From the NCBI GenBank assembly GCA_910578515.1, contig CAJTQR010000002.1, positions 62,001-126,000 on the forward strand: a DNA stretch of 64,000 nucleotides, written 5' to 3'. The DNA comes from an uncultured Duncaniella sp. (GTDB lineage: Bacteria; Bacteroidota; Bacteroidia; Bacteroidales; Muribaculaceae). Below are positions 52,434 through 61,099 of the stretch, piece by piece. The notes beneath the pieces are model-generated. The model saw only the letters and a program-made list of their open reading frames with translations, searched no databases and had not been told where the DNA came from. The position numbers were made by a program, and so were the translations under genes. The first letter of the stretch is position 1; each line of letters opens with the position of its first letter.

Positions 52434-53377
52434 GGGCGTACGTTTGAATTATATTGGTTATTGTAAGCTTTTTCCTTTCGGCGCTGGAGGAAGTCGGCGA
52501 GCCACACTCCAAGGAGTATAAGGGCACACCCCACATAGCCGATGAGGGTGATTTTTTCGTTAAGAATCAGGAAGGAGAATATCAAGGTCACCACCGGCTG
52601 GAAGTACATATAATTGGAGGCGGTGATTGCACCGATTTTGCCAACCGATAGAGACCACATAAGATAGGCGAAGAGGGAACATCCGAGTCCGAGGAATAGG
52701 ATATTGACCAGCGGGACGGTGTGGAGAAGTTCCATTGGCGATGTGATTTCTGGCTCGATGAGGAGGGCCGGGAGAGCGGTCACGACACCATAGAAAAATA
52801 CTTTTCGGGTTATATAGAAGGCGTCGTAGAGGGCATTGAGTTTTTTGATGATGATGCTGTACACAGCCCAACACAATGCGGCAAGGAGTGATAATATGTC
52901 GCCCAAAGGCTTGATGGTCAAAGAAAAGCTGCTATTGAAGATTACAAGCCCTACCCCTAAGAATGCGAGCGACGAGCCAATCCAGATTTCTTTGCCGGGG
53001 CGGTCGGATTTGTAGAGGAATCCGGCGAGGAGCACCGTGAGCAACGGTGACAATGAGGTGATGAGCGACACGTTACTTACGTAGGTGTACTCAAGGGCTA
53101 CATTCTCGGAAATAAAGTATATTGAACCGCCTACAAGTCCGAGGATGACAAACAGGGCTTCATCTTTCCACGAGTTGCTTGCAAATCGCTTGTGCGATAT
53201 GAGCAGCATGGCGATGTAGGCAAGTGTGAAACGGTAGATGTAGATTTCGATGGGGTGAAAGCCGTTCTCGAGGAGCAGCTTTGTGGAAATAAACGAGATA
53301 CCCCAAGCCAAAACGGCTAATGCCGCTCCGACATGATAGAGGAGGTTGCTTTTAGCGGAGGTTCGCTTTGATGGCAT
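52430..53377 (-). CDS. EamA/DMT-family permease
   Basis: A 315-residue inner-membrane protein with ten predicted helices arranged as two EamA repeats (AALAVLAWGISFISTKLLLENGF in the first; ALCWAVYSIIIKKL in the second) and a C-terminal basic tail. Family members export amino acids, nucleotides or other metabolites; the substrate here is unknown. It is transcribed with the tricorn-like protease through a 4-base stop/start overlap, which suggests, without proving, a role in handling peptide or amino-acid products. A -7 box TAATTTTG lies upstream at 53474-53481 on the minus strand. Confidence 0.9.
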   Translation of the reverse strand: MPSKRTSAKSNLLYHVGAALAVLAWGISFISTKLLLENGFHPIEIYIYRFTLAYIAMLLISHKRFASNSWKDEALFVILGLVGGSIYFISENVALEYTYVSNVSLITSLSPLLTVLLAGFLYKSDRPGKEIWIGSSLAFLGVGLVIFNSSFSLTIKPLGDILSLLAALCWAVYSIIIKKLNALYDAFYITRKVFFYGVVTALPALLIEPEITSPMELLHTVPLVNILFLGLGCSLFAYLMWSLSVGKIGAITASNYMYFQPVVTLIFSFLILNEKITLIGYVGCALILLGVWLADFLQRRKEKAYNNQYNSNVRP

Positions 53378-53540
53378 AAATTAGTTCATAAGGTTAACCA
53401 AGTGGGCCGGAGAGTATGTTATCTTCGGATGCCAACTTGCGCCGCCATCCTGACGATAACGCTATTACAAGGCAAAATTAAGCAATTTTTATTAAAATAA
53501 CGATAGTTGCGGAGGAAATTAATTCAGGTCCCGTTTGCTT

Positions 53541-53717
53541 ATGTACGGTTATGAAACAATGTTTCCGATGCCTGTAAGGTCGGAAATATCGTTTCATTTT
53601 AAAGAGGTGTGGATGGATATTTGTGCGGATAGCGGTTTCTTAAGTGGAGTTAAAATGAGGAGATGGGTAAACAATCTTTTGAAAAATGATGTATTAACAA
53701 TAGACGCTTGGAATTAA
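53541..53717 (+). CDS. Possible small protein, doubtful
   Basis: A 58-residue frame from ATG 53541 in the 425-base gap between the EamA and OmpA-like genes. It has no signal peptide and no domain, only a slightly basic tail (KMRRWVNNLLKNDVL). No promoter box precedes it closely. Apart from it the gap holds only the two promoter regions. It may be chance. Confidence 0.2.
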   Translation: MYGYETMFPMPVRSEISFHFKEVWMDICADSGFLSGVKMRRWVNNLLKNDVLTIDAWN

Positions 53718-53756
53718 GGTGCGGAGACTAAGTTAGGATTATCCGGTCTTTTTTCT

Positions 53757-53764
53757 TAAATTTG
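53757..53764 (+). promoter_or_regulatory. Promoter -7 box of the OmpA-like gene
   Basis: TAAATTTG, exact consensus, 38 bases before the ATG at 53803. Confidence 0.6.
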
Positions 53765-53802
53765 CGGCGACGGATTAACATATTAACTAAATATTTACTA
53801 AA

Positions 53803-54504
53803 ATGAAACTATTGAAAGTATTGGGAGTTCCTGCACTCGCAGTGTGTGTGCTCTTTACGACGGGATGTTCGTCCATGACCAATACAGGTAAGGGCGCGGC
53901 AATCGGTGGCGGCGGTGGCGCTGCACTTGGTGCCGGTCTGGGTGCGCTGATTGGTGGCGGTAAGGGCGCTGCGATTGGTACTGCAATTGGTGCAGCCGTT
54001 GGTACCGGTGCAGGTGTGCTTATCGGAAAGAAGATGGACAAGCAGCAGGCTGAACTCCAGGAAGAACTGAAGAAACAGGCAGAGGTGGAGAAAGTCACCG
54101 ATACCAACGGTCTGCAGGCTATCAAGGTGACATTTAACGGAGGTATCCTCTTCCCGACCAATGGAACCACTCTTAGCAGCAGTGCTAAGACTGACCTTAC
54201 AAAATTTGCCGCTTCACTGATGAATAATCCTCAGACTAATGTGCAGATTTACGGTTTCACTGATGATACCGGCACACTGGCTGTGAATGAACGAGTAGCT
54301 ACCGGTCGTGCGGATGCAGTTCGCAATTATCTGCTCAACAGCGGTGTTGCAGCTACCCGTCTTTCGGCTGAAGGTCTGCCTATGCAGGATTATGTCGCAT
54401 CAAACAATACCGCGGAGGGTCGCGCACAGAACCGCCGTGTGGAAATTTATATCACTGCCAACCAGGAAATGATTAATGCTGCCAACAATGGCACATTGCA
54501 GTGA
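53803..54504 (+). CDS. OmpA-family lipoprotein with glycine zipper
   Basis: A 233-residue envelope lipoprotein. The signal ends TTGC (Cys about 23), followed by a glycine-zipper segment (about 28-75: IGGGGGAALGAGLGALIGGGKGAAIG, continuing to IGKKMDKQQ), a short helix (AELQEELKKQAEVEKV), and a C-terminal OmpA peptidoglycan-binding domain (about 105-225) with the NPQTNVQIYGFTDDTG and ERVATGRADAVRNYLLNSGV motifs plus the arginine in GRAQNRRVEIY. It probably ties the outer membrane to peptidoglycan. Monocistronic, with a strong terminator. Confidence 0.93.
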   Translation: MKLLKVLGVPALAVCVLFTTGCSSMTNTGKGAAIGGGGGAALGAGLGALIGGGKGAAIGTAIGAAVGTGAGVLIGKKMDKQQAELQEELKKQAEVEKVTDTNGLQAIKVTFNGGILFPTNGTTLSSSAKTDLTKFAASLMNNPQTNVQIYGFTDDTGTLAVNERVATGRADAVRNYLLNSGVAATRLSAEGLPMQDYVASNNTAEGRAQNRRVEIYITANQEMINAANNGTLQ

Positions 54505-54551
54505 TGCCCGAATAGGTTATAATCATCAATTTATAATATTATCGTAAGAGC

Positions 54552-54588
54552 CGTGCCGGTTACATTAGTGTGACCGGCACGTTTTTTT
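54552..54588 (+). terminator. Intrinsic terminator after the OmpA-like gene
   Basis: CGTGCCGGT (54552-54560) pairs with ACCGGCACG (54573-54581), followed by seven T bases. A textbook Rho-independent terminator. Confidence 0.92.
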
Positions 54589-54713
54589 AGCAATAAGGCA
54601 TATCCTGTCATGCTGATTGCAATACAGTGGTTTGGTGGAGTGGGTGATTATACGTAATATAAAATCTGTATACAGAGAATTAAATCGTATATTTTGCGAA
54701 ATTTACGCAAAAT

Positions 54714-55823
54714 TCAAAGATTAAAATGCCATATTGCAAATTTAGGCAACAGCAATAGCTCTCTCTCAAGTGTGACTTTGATGGAAATGACTTGGGTTGG
54801 CTCGAGTTGGCAAGGTAACAGTATCACTTCACCTGGTTGCAGCAAAAGCGCATTGTCATTTAATTCTCGTCCGATATTTTCTTCCCAATCATATACGACA
54901 AACATACCCTTTCTAAAAAATTCATCCCCATCTTTGCTGTTTGTTATAATCAAGCCATCTTTACTTAACCTGACTGACCAGTCACAGCCATGTTCTTTAC
55001 ATTCAAATGTGCTGTCATAACTGACAGTTTCCTTTCCAATCAGCCTGCCTACAAGGATATCTACATTAGTGTATGGATTTCTGTTGTAAACAGGTTCTTC
55101 CGTATTCACGTCACTTTCAGCCCTTAGCCTGCAAGCATTGACCATTCCTTTTATCAGATTATCCTTGACCAGTGGAAAGGTGGATTCCGAAGATTTGGTT
55201 TCCTGCCAATATCCTTGCTTTCTCGCGTAACCGTTTATACAATTCTTGCCGCCACAGTCTTTTTCAGGATTCTTTCCGGTGCCGCATTCAAATATGAGCT
55301 TCTTACCCCGGATTCTTTCCCCACATTCCGTCTCATTGAAAGAATAGTAAATGTACTCAAAATGGAGAAGCAGATAATACTCAAAGCTGCGGCTGGAAAA
55401 TGCTATATTGACTTTCTTTCCGTCAATTATCTTTTCGGCTTCCGCCAAGGCTTCTTCGTGCTTCGGATGTTTGTCTTTGTCATAGACAGCCCAGGATTCG
55501 TCAACCCCTTCCGACAAGATTTGCCGTGCGTATAAGACCCATTTTAACGGTGGAACTCCCGTTATTACCACATCATCAGCGGCGTCTTTCCCGTCTGTCT
55601 TGATTTTACGCTTTTTCCCTTTGTAACTGCCTCTGGGGGAATTATCCGTTTCTTCATCTTGTGGAATGAGAGGTTGTGGAATGGTGCGGACATCCATGCC
55701 GTCATTATCTTTGAAATACAGGTCGCACAGGCTCGTAAAGAATAGTGGCTCGGTCTTGTCACCTTCGCACACTATCCTGATTACATAGTTGCTATGACGA
55801 GTATTTTCGTTATTTCTTGCCAT
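54714..55823 (-). CDS. RloB-family protein, second gene of an AbiL-like pair
   Basis: A 369-residue protein of the RloB family, which carries a Toprim-like domain. The opening NYVIRIVCEGDKTEPLFFTSL has the conserved EGxxTEP motif, and SFEYYLLLHFEYIYYSF resembles the family's later F-E-x-L-L-H-F motif. ATG 55823 overlaps the upstream ATPase gene by 14 bases; this start gives the usual RloB N-terminus. In other bacteria RloB with an AAA ATPase forms RloAB or the AbiL abortive-infection system, so an anti-phage role is likely, though untested here. The gene is AT-rich compared with the chromosomal neighbours. Confidence 0.85.
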   Translation of the reverse strand: MARNNENTRHSNYVIRIVCEGDKTEPLFFTSLCDLYFKDNDGMDVRTIPQPLIPQDEETDNSPRGSYKGKKRKIKTDGKDAADDVVITGVPPLKWVLYARQILSEGVDESWAVYDKDKHPKHEEALAEAEKIIDGKKVNIAFSSRSFEYYLLLHFEYIYYSFNETECGERIRGKKLIFECGTGKNPEKDCGGKNCINGYARKQGYWQETKSSESTFPLVKDNLIKGMVNACRLRAESDVNTEEPVYNRNPYTNVDILVGRLIGKETVSYDSTFECKEHGCDWSVRLSKDGLIITNSKDGDEFFRKGMFVVYDWEENIGRELNDNALLLQPGEVILLPCQLEPTQVISIKVTLERELLLLPKFAIWHFNL

Positions 55824-57051
55824 CCTCCACAAAGAGTTTTTCCAATGATTGCAATGAAGGTACTCCTCCAAATTTGTTGTTCAAATACCATTTGGCAAAC
55901 AGGGTCTCTTCTCTCACATCATCAAAGTCAGAAAGTGTGAACATTTCCGATTCCCCCAATTGATTTTTCTCTGTAAACCACACCTGGTCCCTACGGATAG
56001 TATTCTGGTCAAGAAGATTCACGTCATGTGTAGTGAATACTAATTGTGCGTTCTTATTGTTGATTCGCTCATTCCTGAACATGTCAACAATCAGTTGTGT
56101 GATGTAAGAGTGTAGACCGGAGTCCATCTCGTCCACAAAGAACGGGCTACCACTCTGCAAAGCCTGCAATATATGACAACCGATGATGAATAACGCCCTT
56201 GTTCCAAAGGATTCCTCCTTCAATGGCAAATCAGTCTTTCCGATGTTTTCACCATCCTTGTACAACCCGTGCAGGCTTGTTACTTCCACATCGCCGCTTC
56301 GCTTCTCCAATTGGAAATCAGCCAGTCCGGTATCAGCGAAAGCCAGAAATTCGGCGAGCATCTTCTTGTTGTCAGGACGGGAATAGAGCCATCTGAGCAT
56401 TTCCTTGTCTTCACCGAGTACGGTGTCTTCATGGAAACCATTGGAAATAACCATATCCGCCAAATACTTTGCGGCATTGGTTATAGGCTCACAGGGTGTA
56501 TCCTTCAAGAACTTTGAAATCAACAGCTGGTTCTTGAATACGTTGAATGGTTTGGACGTGGAAAGACTTGAACCAAACTTGATGGTATCCGATTCTTTAT
56601 CCTCCGGAAGTAATGTACGTTCATAAAGTAACGTTTGCTTGCCGTTAGGATAGGAGATTAATGATTCGGATTCGATTTGAAATCTGGAAAAACAGATTTC
56701 ATACTTATACCTTATTTTTTGTGCGATAAACTCCATAGAGAATTCTATCGGTGCGTCTGCCGTTGCACTGTCGAACTTGAAAGGTTGGTACAAAGCAATC
56801 TCTTCACCGACACGGTTATCCAGATTCAATACCCAACGTCTGAAACCATACAGAAATTTTATGATATTGGTCTTTCCTGAAGCGTTGGCACCAAAAATCA
56901 AGGAAATTTTCAATGCCTTTTTGTTACCCTCCGCTTTAGTTTCAACCTCACACAGATTTTCGACCTTTGCTTTTGAAGAGGTCGGTTCGGTTGTAAACGA
57001 GCATGTGCCCTTGAACGAACGATAATTCTTAAATTCCAAGTTTAATATCAT
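55810..57051 (-). CDS. AAA ATPase, first gene of an AbiL/RloA-like pair
   Basis: A 413-residue SMC/OLD-like ATPase. The N-terminus MILNLEFKNYRSFKGTCSF is typical, with Walker A IFGANASGKTNIIKFLYG (about 55-72), and a C-terminal lobe with VDEMDSGLHSYITQLIVDMF (Walker B plus D-loop) and FTTHDVNLL. It matches the RloA/AbiLi type, in which the ATPase probably regulates the RloB partner. ATG 57051 is chosen over a start at 57081 because a promoter box (57070-57077) lies between them. Overlap with RloB and shared AT-rich composition suggest one mobile defence cassette, although no integrase or direct repeat is seen at its ends. Confidence 0.87.
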   Translation of the reverse strand: MILNLEFKNYRSFKGTCSFTTEPTSSKAKVENLCEVETKAEGNKKALKISLIFGANASGKTNIIKFLYGFRRWVLNLDNRVGEEIALYQPFKFDSATADAPIEFSMEFIAQKIRYKYEICFSRFQIESESLISYPNGKQTLLYERTLLPEDKESDTIKFGSSLSTSKPFNVFKNQLLISKFLKDTPCEPITNAAKYLADMVISNGFHEDTVLGEDKEMLRWLYSRPDNKKMLAEFLAFADTGLADFQLEKRSGDVEVTSLHGLYKDGENIGKTDLPLKEESFGTRALFIIGCHILQALQSGSPFFVDEMDSGLHSYITQLIVDMFRNERINNKNAQLVFTTHDVNLLDQNTIRRDQVWFTEKNQLGESEMFTLSDFDDVREETLFAKWYLNNKFGGVPSLQSLEKLFVEDGKK

Positions 57052-57069
57052 GATTATGCTGCTTTTTTG

Positions 57070-57101
57070 CAAAAATAGCATTTTAAATTTGTATAGACAA
57101 C
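57070..57101 (-). promoter_or_regulatory. Promoter of the AAA-RloB pair
   Basis: On the minus strand GTTG (57098-57101, three of four consensus bases) is followed by 20 bases and TATTTTTG (57070-57077). Transcription would begin about 57062, only about 10 bases before ATG 57051. Confidence 0.65.
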
Positions 57102-57186
57102 TTTTTTATCCGATTTTTGCAGCTAAAACAAACTTGGGAGATGATAAAAATCAAGCCTGAATAATGATTCAACAAGTGAAAATTTA

Positions 57187-57194
57187 TATTTTTG
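57187..57194 (+). promoter_or_regulatory. Promoter -7 box of the GH140-like gene
   Basis: TATTTTTG, exact consensus, 67 bases before the ATG at 57262. Confidence 0.5.
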
Positions 57195-57261
57195 TAAAGT
57201 AAATCTATTAAGAAGCAGAGTTGATAACTAATCAATAAAAAATCTATTATCAAGAAGAGCG

Positions 57262-58755
57262 ATGAAATCAGTAGTTAGAGGTATGGGACGTATCGGGTTT
57301 CGGAATGTGGTGACCGGGTGTGTGCTCGGTATTTTGGGAGTGTTAGGCAGTGAGGCAGTGGCGGCTGAGAAGCCGTGGAAGCATGGAGATTTGCAGGTGT
57401 CTGCCAACCAAAGGTATCTCGTGCATGAGGATGGCACTCCGTTTTTCTGGCTCGGTGATACCGGCTGGCTTCTTCCTGAGCGCCTTGACAGGGATGAGGC
57501 CGCTTTCTATTTGCGCCGCACGGCCGATGCCGGCTATAATGTGGTGCAAGTGCAGGTGATAAACGGGGTACCAGCGGTAAATGCCTACGGGAAAATGTCG
57601 CATCCATTTGGCTGGGATATGCAGCGGGCAAGTACTCCAGGTGAATATGGCTATTGGGAACACCTTGACTATATACTGGATGTGGCTGAGAACCAGGGCA
57701 TCTATGTGGGTATGGTATGTATCTGGGGAGGATTGGTTAAAGCCGGATTGATGAATGAGGAGCAGGCACGGGAATATGGAGAGTTTTTAGCCAAACGTTA
57801 TGGCGGAAGGAAGAATGTGATATGGATAATCGGTGGTGATATTCAGGGAAATATCAAGACCTCGGTATGGGATGCCCTGGCTGGATCAATCAGGGCAATC
57901 GACGACAAGCATCTCATGACATTCCATCCACGTGGGCGTACTACTTCAGCGCGATGGTTCAATTCCCGCGACTGGTTGGACTTCAACATGTTTCAGAGCG
58001 GACATCGCCGTTATGACCAACGTATGGGAAATAAGGATTATCCTATTCCCGATGGTACGGAGGAGGATGTGTGGATGTATGTTGACTCTGCACAGGTCCA
58101 CGCTCCGTTGAAACCGGTGCTTGACGGAGAGCCAAGTTATGAGGATATACCACAGGGATTGCACTCGGCCGACGAGCCGCTGTGGAATGATAAGGATGTG
58201 CGTCGCTATGCCTATTGGTCAGTTTTTGCCGGTTCATGTGGTCATACATACGGACATAATGTCATAATGCAGTTTGCACGTCCAGGTGTGCCGGGAGCCT
58301 ACTTTGCCGACGGTGACAAGAAACCATGGTATCGTGCCCTGAATGACCCGGGACGAAACCAGATGAAGCATCTGAAGCATCTAATGCTCGCGTTTCCTTA
58401 CACGGAGCGGGTTGGTGACAGTCTGGCGGTGAAGAATAACGGCATACGTTACGACCGTCTGGTTGCCACACGGGGAGATGATTATATGATGGTGTATAAC
58501 CATACAGGTCGCGATATGGAGGTTGACTTGACACGCATATCAGGCAAAAAGAAAAATATCTGGGTGATGAACCCCGTGGACGGTTCGCTGAAATATGTAG
58601 GACAGACCGGCAATAAAATTTACAAGTATAATCCCGAGGGTGGTGATGACCTGGTGCTTATAGCCGTGGATGCCCGGCAGAATTATCTTACACCGGATAT
58701 GGAGTCGGTTCCGACTGTGAAAACAAAGGTTGAACCTAAGGATTTGACTGAATAG
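57262..58755 (+). CDS. Putative glycoside hydrolase, DUF4038/GH140-like
   Basis: A 497-residue exported enzyme. A basic, hydrophobic N-terminus ends in EAVAA as a likely signal. The main domain (about 40-400) is DUF4038, as in GH140 apiosidases: LVHEDGTPFFWLGDTGWLLPERLDRDEAAFYLRRTADAGYN, NVVQVQVINGVPAVNAYG, YGGRKNVIWIIGGDI, and EPSYEDIP. The C-terminal part (about 400-490) is the collagen-binding-like beta domain usually found behind DUF4038. Substrates of such enzymes are rhamnogalacturonan-II side chains or related glycans; the precise one is open. It ends at a terminator shared with the LruC lipoprotein. Confidence 0.88.
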   Translation: MKSVVRGMGRIGFRNVVTGCVLGILGVLGSEAVAAEKPWKHGDLQVSANQRYLVHEDGTPFFWLGDTGWLLPERLDRDEAAFYLRRTADAGYNVVQVQVINGVPAVNAYGKMSHPFGWDMQRASTPGEYGYWEHLDYILDVAENQGIYVGMVCIWGGLVKAGLMNEEQAREYGEFLAKRYGGRKNVIWIIGGDIQGNIKTSVWDALAGSIRAIDDKHLMTFHPRGRTTSARWFNSRDWLDFNMFQSGHRRYDQRMGNKDYPIPDGTEEDVWMYVDSAQVHAPLKPVLDGEPSYEDIPQGLHSADEPLWNDKDVRRYAYWSVFAGSCGHTYGHNVIMQFARPGVPGAYFADGDKKPWYRALNDPGRNQMKHLKHLMLAFPYTERVGDSLAVKNNGIRYDRLVATRGDDYMMVYNHTGRDMEVDLTRISGKKKNIWVMNPVDGSLKYVGQTGNKIYKYNPEGGDDLVLIAVDARQNYLTPDMESVPTVKTKVEPKDLTE

Positions 58756-58770
58756 TCATGTGAAAGTTAG

Positions 58771-58816
58771 AAATATACCTCCTTCGGCATGAGAGCTGAA
58801 AGAGGTATATTTTTTA
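58771..58816. terminator. Terminator between GH140-like and LruC genes
   Basis: AAATATACCTC (58771-58781) pairs with GAGGTATATTT (58802-58812); the inner part also partly pairs (CTTCGGC with GCTGAAAG), and T-runs follow. It lies between convergent genes. Confidence 0.8.
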
Positions 58817-58821
58817 TCTGA

Positions 58822-60903
58822 TTATTTACGTGGGATTACATTGCTGTTATGGTGTTCAGTGGAGCCGTACCATTCCAATTTATCGGACGATGAGTTAAGC
58901 CAGTTGGTGAACAGATGGTAGGTCTCGTCAATCGCGCAGCCTTCCTTGGTCCACTCCCATCGGGTGTCCACACAGATAATCTGAGGAGCTAAGTTTTCAG
59001 GACCTCTTTTCGGACATGTGATTTTGTGCGAGGATGCGGGGAGAGATGATGCTATGGTAAAGGGATGTGATGCGCCTGAAAATTCCTCTTTCGGGTCAAC
59101 GAGAAGCCAGAATCCTCCCATGTTGTCCGATGACCATGAGGATTGATTGGAGTGGGAGGCAACGCTGAATTGTCCGGGTACACGCAGTGTCACTATTTTA
59201 TCTTCCGGACAGGTGTGGGTGATGGAGCTGTGTACATTCAGAGGGGTGGATGTGGAGTTGCTTCCGAGCCAACGGTGGCATTCATCGCCGATTACGTATG
59301 TGCCTTCTGTCTCATCGAGAAGCGGACCATCGTACATCAGATATATCGGTAAGGTACCGCCTGCAGCAAGGGGCGTGATGGTCACATCGGTGTATTGGGG
59401 TGTAGTGCCATTGATTATTGTTGAGTATTTTACGCTTACCACAAGGTCATTGAAGTCAAAATCGTGAGTACCGCCAAGGTCCTCGGCGGCAAGTAGCCAT
59501 TCAAATTCTTCATATTCCGGCTCTATAGGTGTCGATGAAGTGGTGACATATTCTTTTTTGATTTCATCGTAAACTATAGGGACAGTGGATTCATCGAACA
59601 TGAAAATAATGTCGTTGAGGTCAAATTCAGAAAAGGCGCAAGTTGATGCACCTCCATTCGGTGAATCTCTATGTTTCTGATTGTCTTCAAATGAAAAAAA
59701 CAGATGATTCTCGCCGGTTTCCGATTCAATTGGCATGAATGCAGCCGCAACATGGTCATATCTTTCGTCAGGTGGTTCTATTGACCACTTGTTGCTGTGT
59801 ACCCATTTCTGATTTTCAGGTCCATAGATTATTTCATCAATCTTGGTTTGATAATCAGGATTGCCATTGTCATCTACAAAGCCATCTGTGGTTCCGAAGG
59901 TCTTATTGAGTGATGCTTGTGTGAAATGTATGCAATCAAACTTTTTTGGTTTAGAGGTGGTAGGGTCGGGTCTAAGGTAAGATAAATTTGTGTCGTCTTT
60001 GAATACTCTTATCTTCAGGTAAAATCCATATTTTATACCTGACTGATTAAACTGATATTTGATTCCGCGTGCAAATATTGTTCGGTTGTCATAATTACGA
60101 CCAGGAGCTATTTCTATAGGGCGGTCATAGCGTTTATCAAAATCATTATTGATGTGGTAAATTTCTCCTGTGTATCCGTAATATATATCGAGCATATTCT
60201 CTTTTCGGATTTTGCCCTTATCGTTTTCATCAAGCCAATATATACCAAGAGCATGGCTATAATATGGTTTGGTATCATTACTAGCCGAGGGTTGGATGTT
60301 GGCACGTTTCGCCTCTATGGGATAAAATACCATCTCTTTCCCTTCTTCAGATATGAATGAAAAATCGGCGACACATTTTTTGTAATTATATCTGTCTTCA
60401 GGTGGTAATTCGTTTGTAAATTCGGTAATGAGTGAGCCTTTAAATTCGCGGAAATCATCGGTGTACCGACCGAAACTAACGGGGGAGCCATCCGGGTTTT
60501 CGTTGATTTGACGGCTGGCAGTAGTGGATGAAAGGTTCAGGGTGCCACCTAATGGGACAGTGTGGTCTGTATGATTTTCGCGTACTATTATTTCCTTGAC
60601 ATAGCGGGGTATGTCGAAAGTGATGTTTTGCTTGCCTTTGATATTTCTGCAATCGGCAAAAATATACCGTTTGCCATCGATGATAGCAAAGACTTTGATG
60701 TCGGTGGGTGCCGGGGCAATGATGTTGACGCTACCTATGGTAGCCATGTTGTAATCGTGGTTTGAATCGATTACACCGAATTTTTTGATGAATTCGCGGG
60801 CGTATAATTCGTTGGCGGGAATTTCAATATGCTCGGAAGTGCACGAGGAGGAAAACACGCCAATCAGAGCTAACGCGAGGAGCGACTTTAGCTTTGAATG
60901 CAT
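58822..60903 (-). CDS. LruC-domain surface lipoprotein
   Basis: A 693-residue lipoprotein (signal ending SSSC, Cys about 21). After an N-terminal helical linker (SEHIEIPANELYAREFIKKFGVIDSNHDYN), a long beta-rich region follows, and the C-terminal part contains the LruC/DUF4842 hallmark WLLAAEDLGGTHDFDFNDLVVSVKYS near residue 490, a calcium-binding-like acidic motif, plus a sandwich domain to the end. Such lipoproteins are common in Bacteroidales and their roles are unknown, probably surface attachment or adhesion. A full promoter lies upstream. Confidence 0.85.
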   Translation of the reverse strand: MHSKLKSLLALALIGVFSSSCTSEHIEIPANELYAREFIKKFGVIDSNHDYNMATIGSVNIIAPAPTDIKVFAIIDGKRYIFADCRNIKGKQNITFDIPRYVKEIIVRENHTDHTVPLGGTLNLSSTTASRQINENPDGSPVSFGRYTDDFREFKGSLITEFTNELPPEDRYNYKKCVADFSFISEEGKEMVFYPIEAKRANIQPSASNDTKPYYSHALGIYWLDENDKGKIRKENMLDIYYGYTGEIYHINNDFDKRYDRPIEIAPGRNYDNRTIFARGIKYQFNQSGIKYGFYLKIRVFKDDTNLSYLRPDPTTSKPKKFDCIHFTQASLNKTFGTTDGFVDDNGNPDYQTKIDEIIYGPENQKWVHSNKWSIEPPDERYDHVAAAFMPIESETGENHLFFSFEDNQKHRDSPNGGASTCAFSEFDLNDIIFMFDESTVPIVYDEIKKEYVTTSSTPIEPEYEEFEWLLAAEDLGGTHDFDFNDLVVSVKYSTIINGTTPQYTDVTITPLAAGGTLPIYLMYDGPLLDETEGTYVIGDECHRWLGSNSTSTPLNVHSSITHTCPEDKIVTLRVPGQFSVASHSNQSSWSSDNMGGFWLLVDPKEEFSGASHPFTIASSLPASSHKITCPKRGPENLAPQIICVDTRWEWTKEGCAIDETYHLFTNWLNSSSDKLEWYGSTEHHNSNVIPRK

Positions 60904-60989
60904 AATGATTGATTATTGTTTTATAGAATTATGTTAGATTCGCCTGAGTGAAGGCTTAGGTTAAAGCCTTTCAAAACCAAGTGTTTCTA

Positions 60990-61020
60990 CAAATATACAA
61001 TCAAAAATCATGACACCAAA
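60990..61020 (-). promoter_or_regulatory. Promoter of the LruC lipoprotein, both boxes
   Basis: On the minus strand TTTG (61017-61020) is followed by 19 bases and TATATTTG (60990-60997), an ideal Bacteroidetes promoter. The leader of about 80 bases contains a 7-pair hairpin, AAGGCTT (60951-60957) with AAGCCTT (60964-60970). Confidence 0.8.
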
Positions 61021-61099
61021 ACCAAGGCTTAAATTTAACTAAAAATAACTAAAACCGTATGGTGTAGCGTGTCTGTTCCCTTCCTGCTTTGCAACTGTT

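Noticed and set aside
54590..57260. Attachment-site repeats or an integrase around the RloB/AAA pair
   Set aside because: I compared both flanks by eye and found no matching direct or inverted repeats and no recombinase gene.
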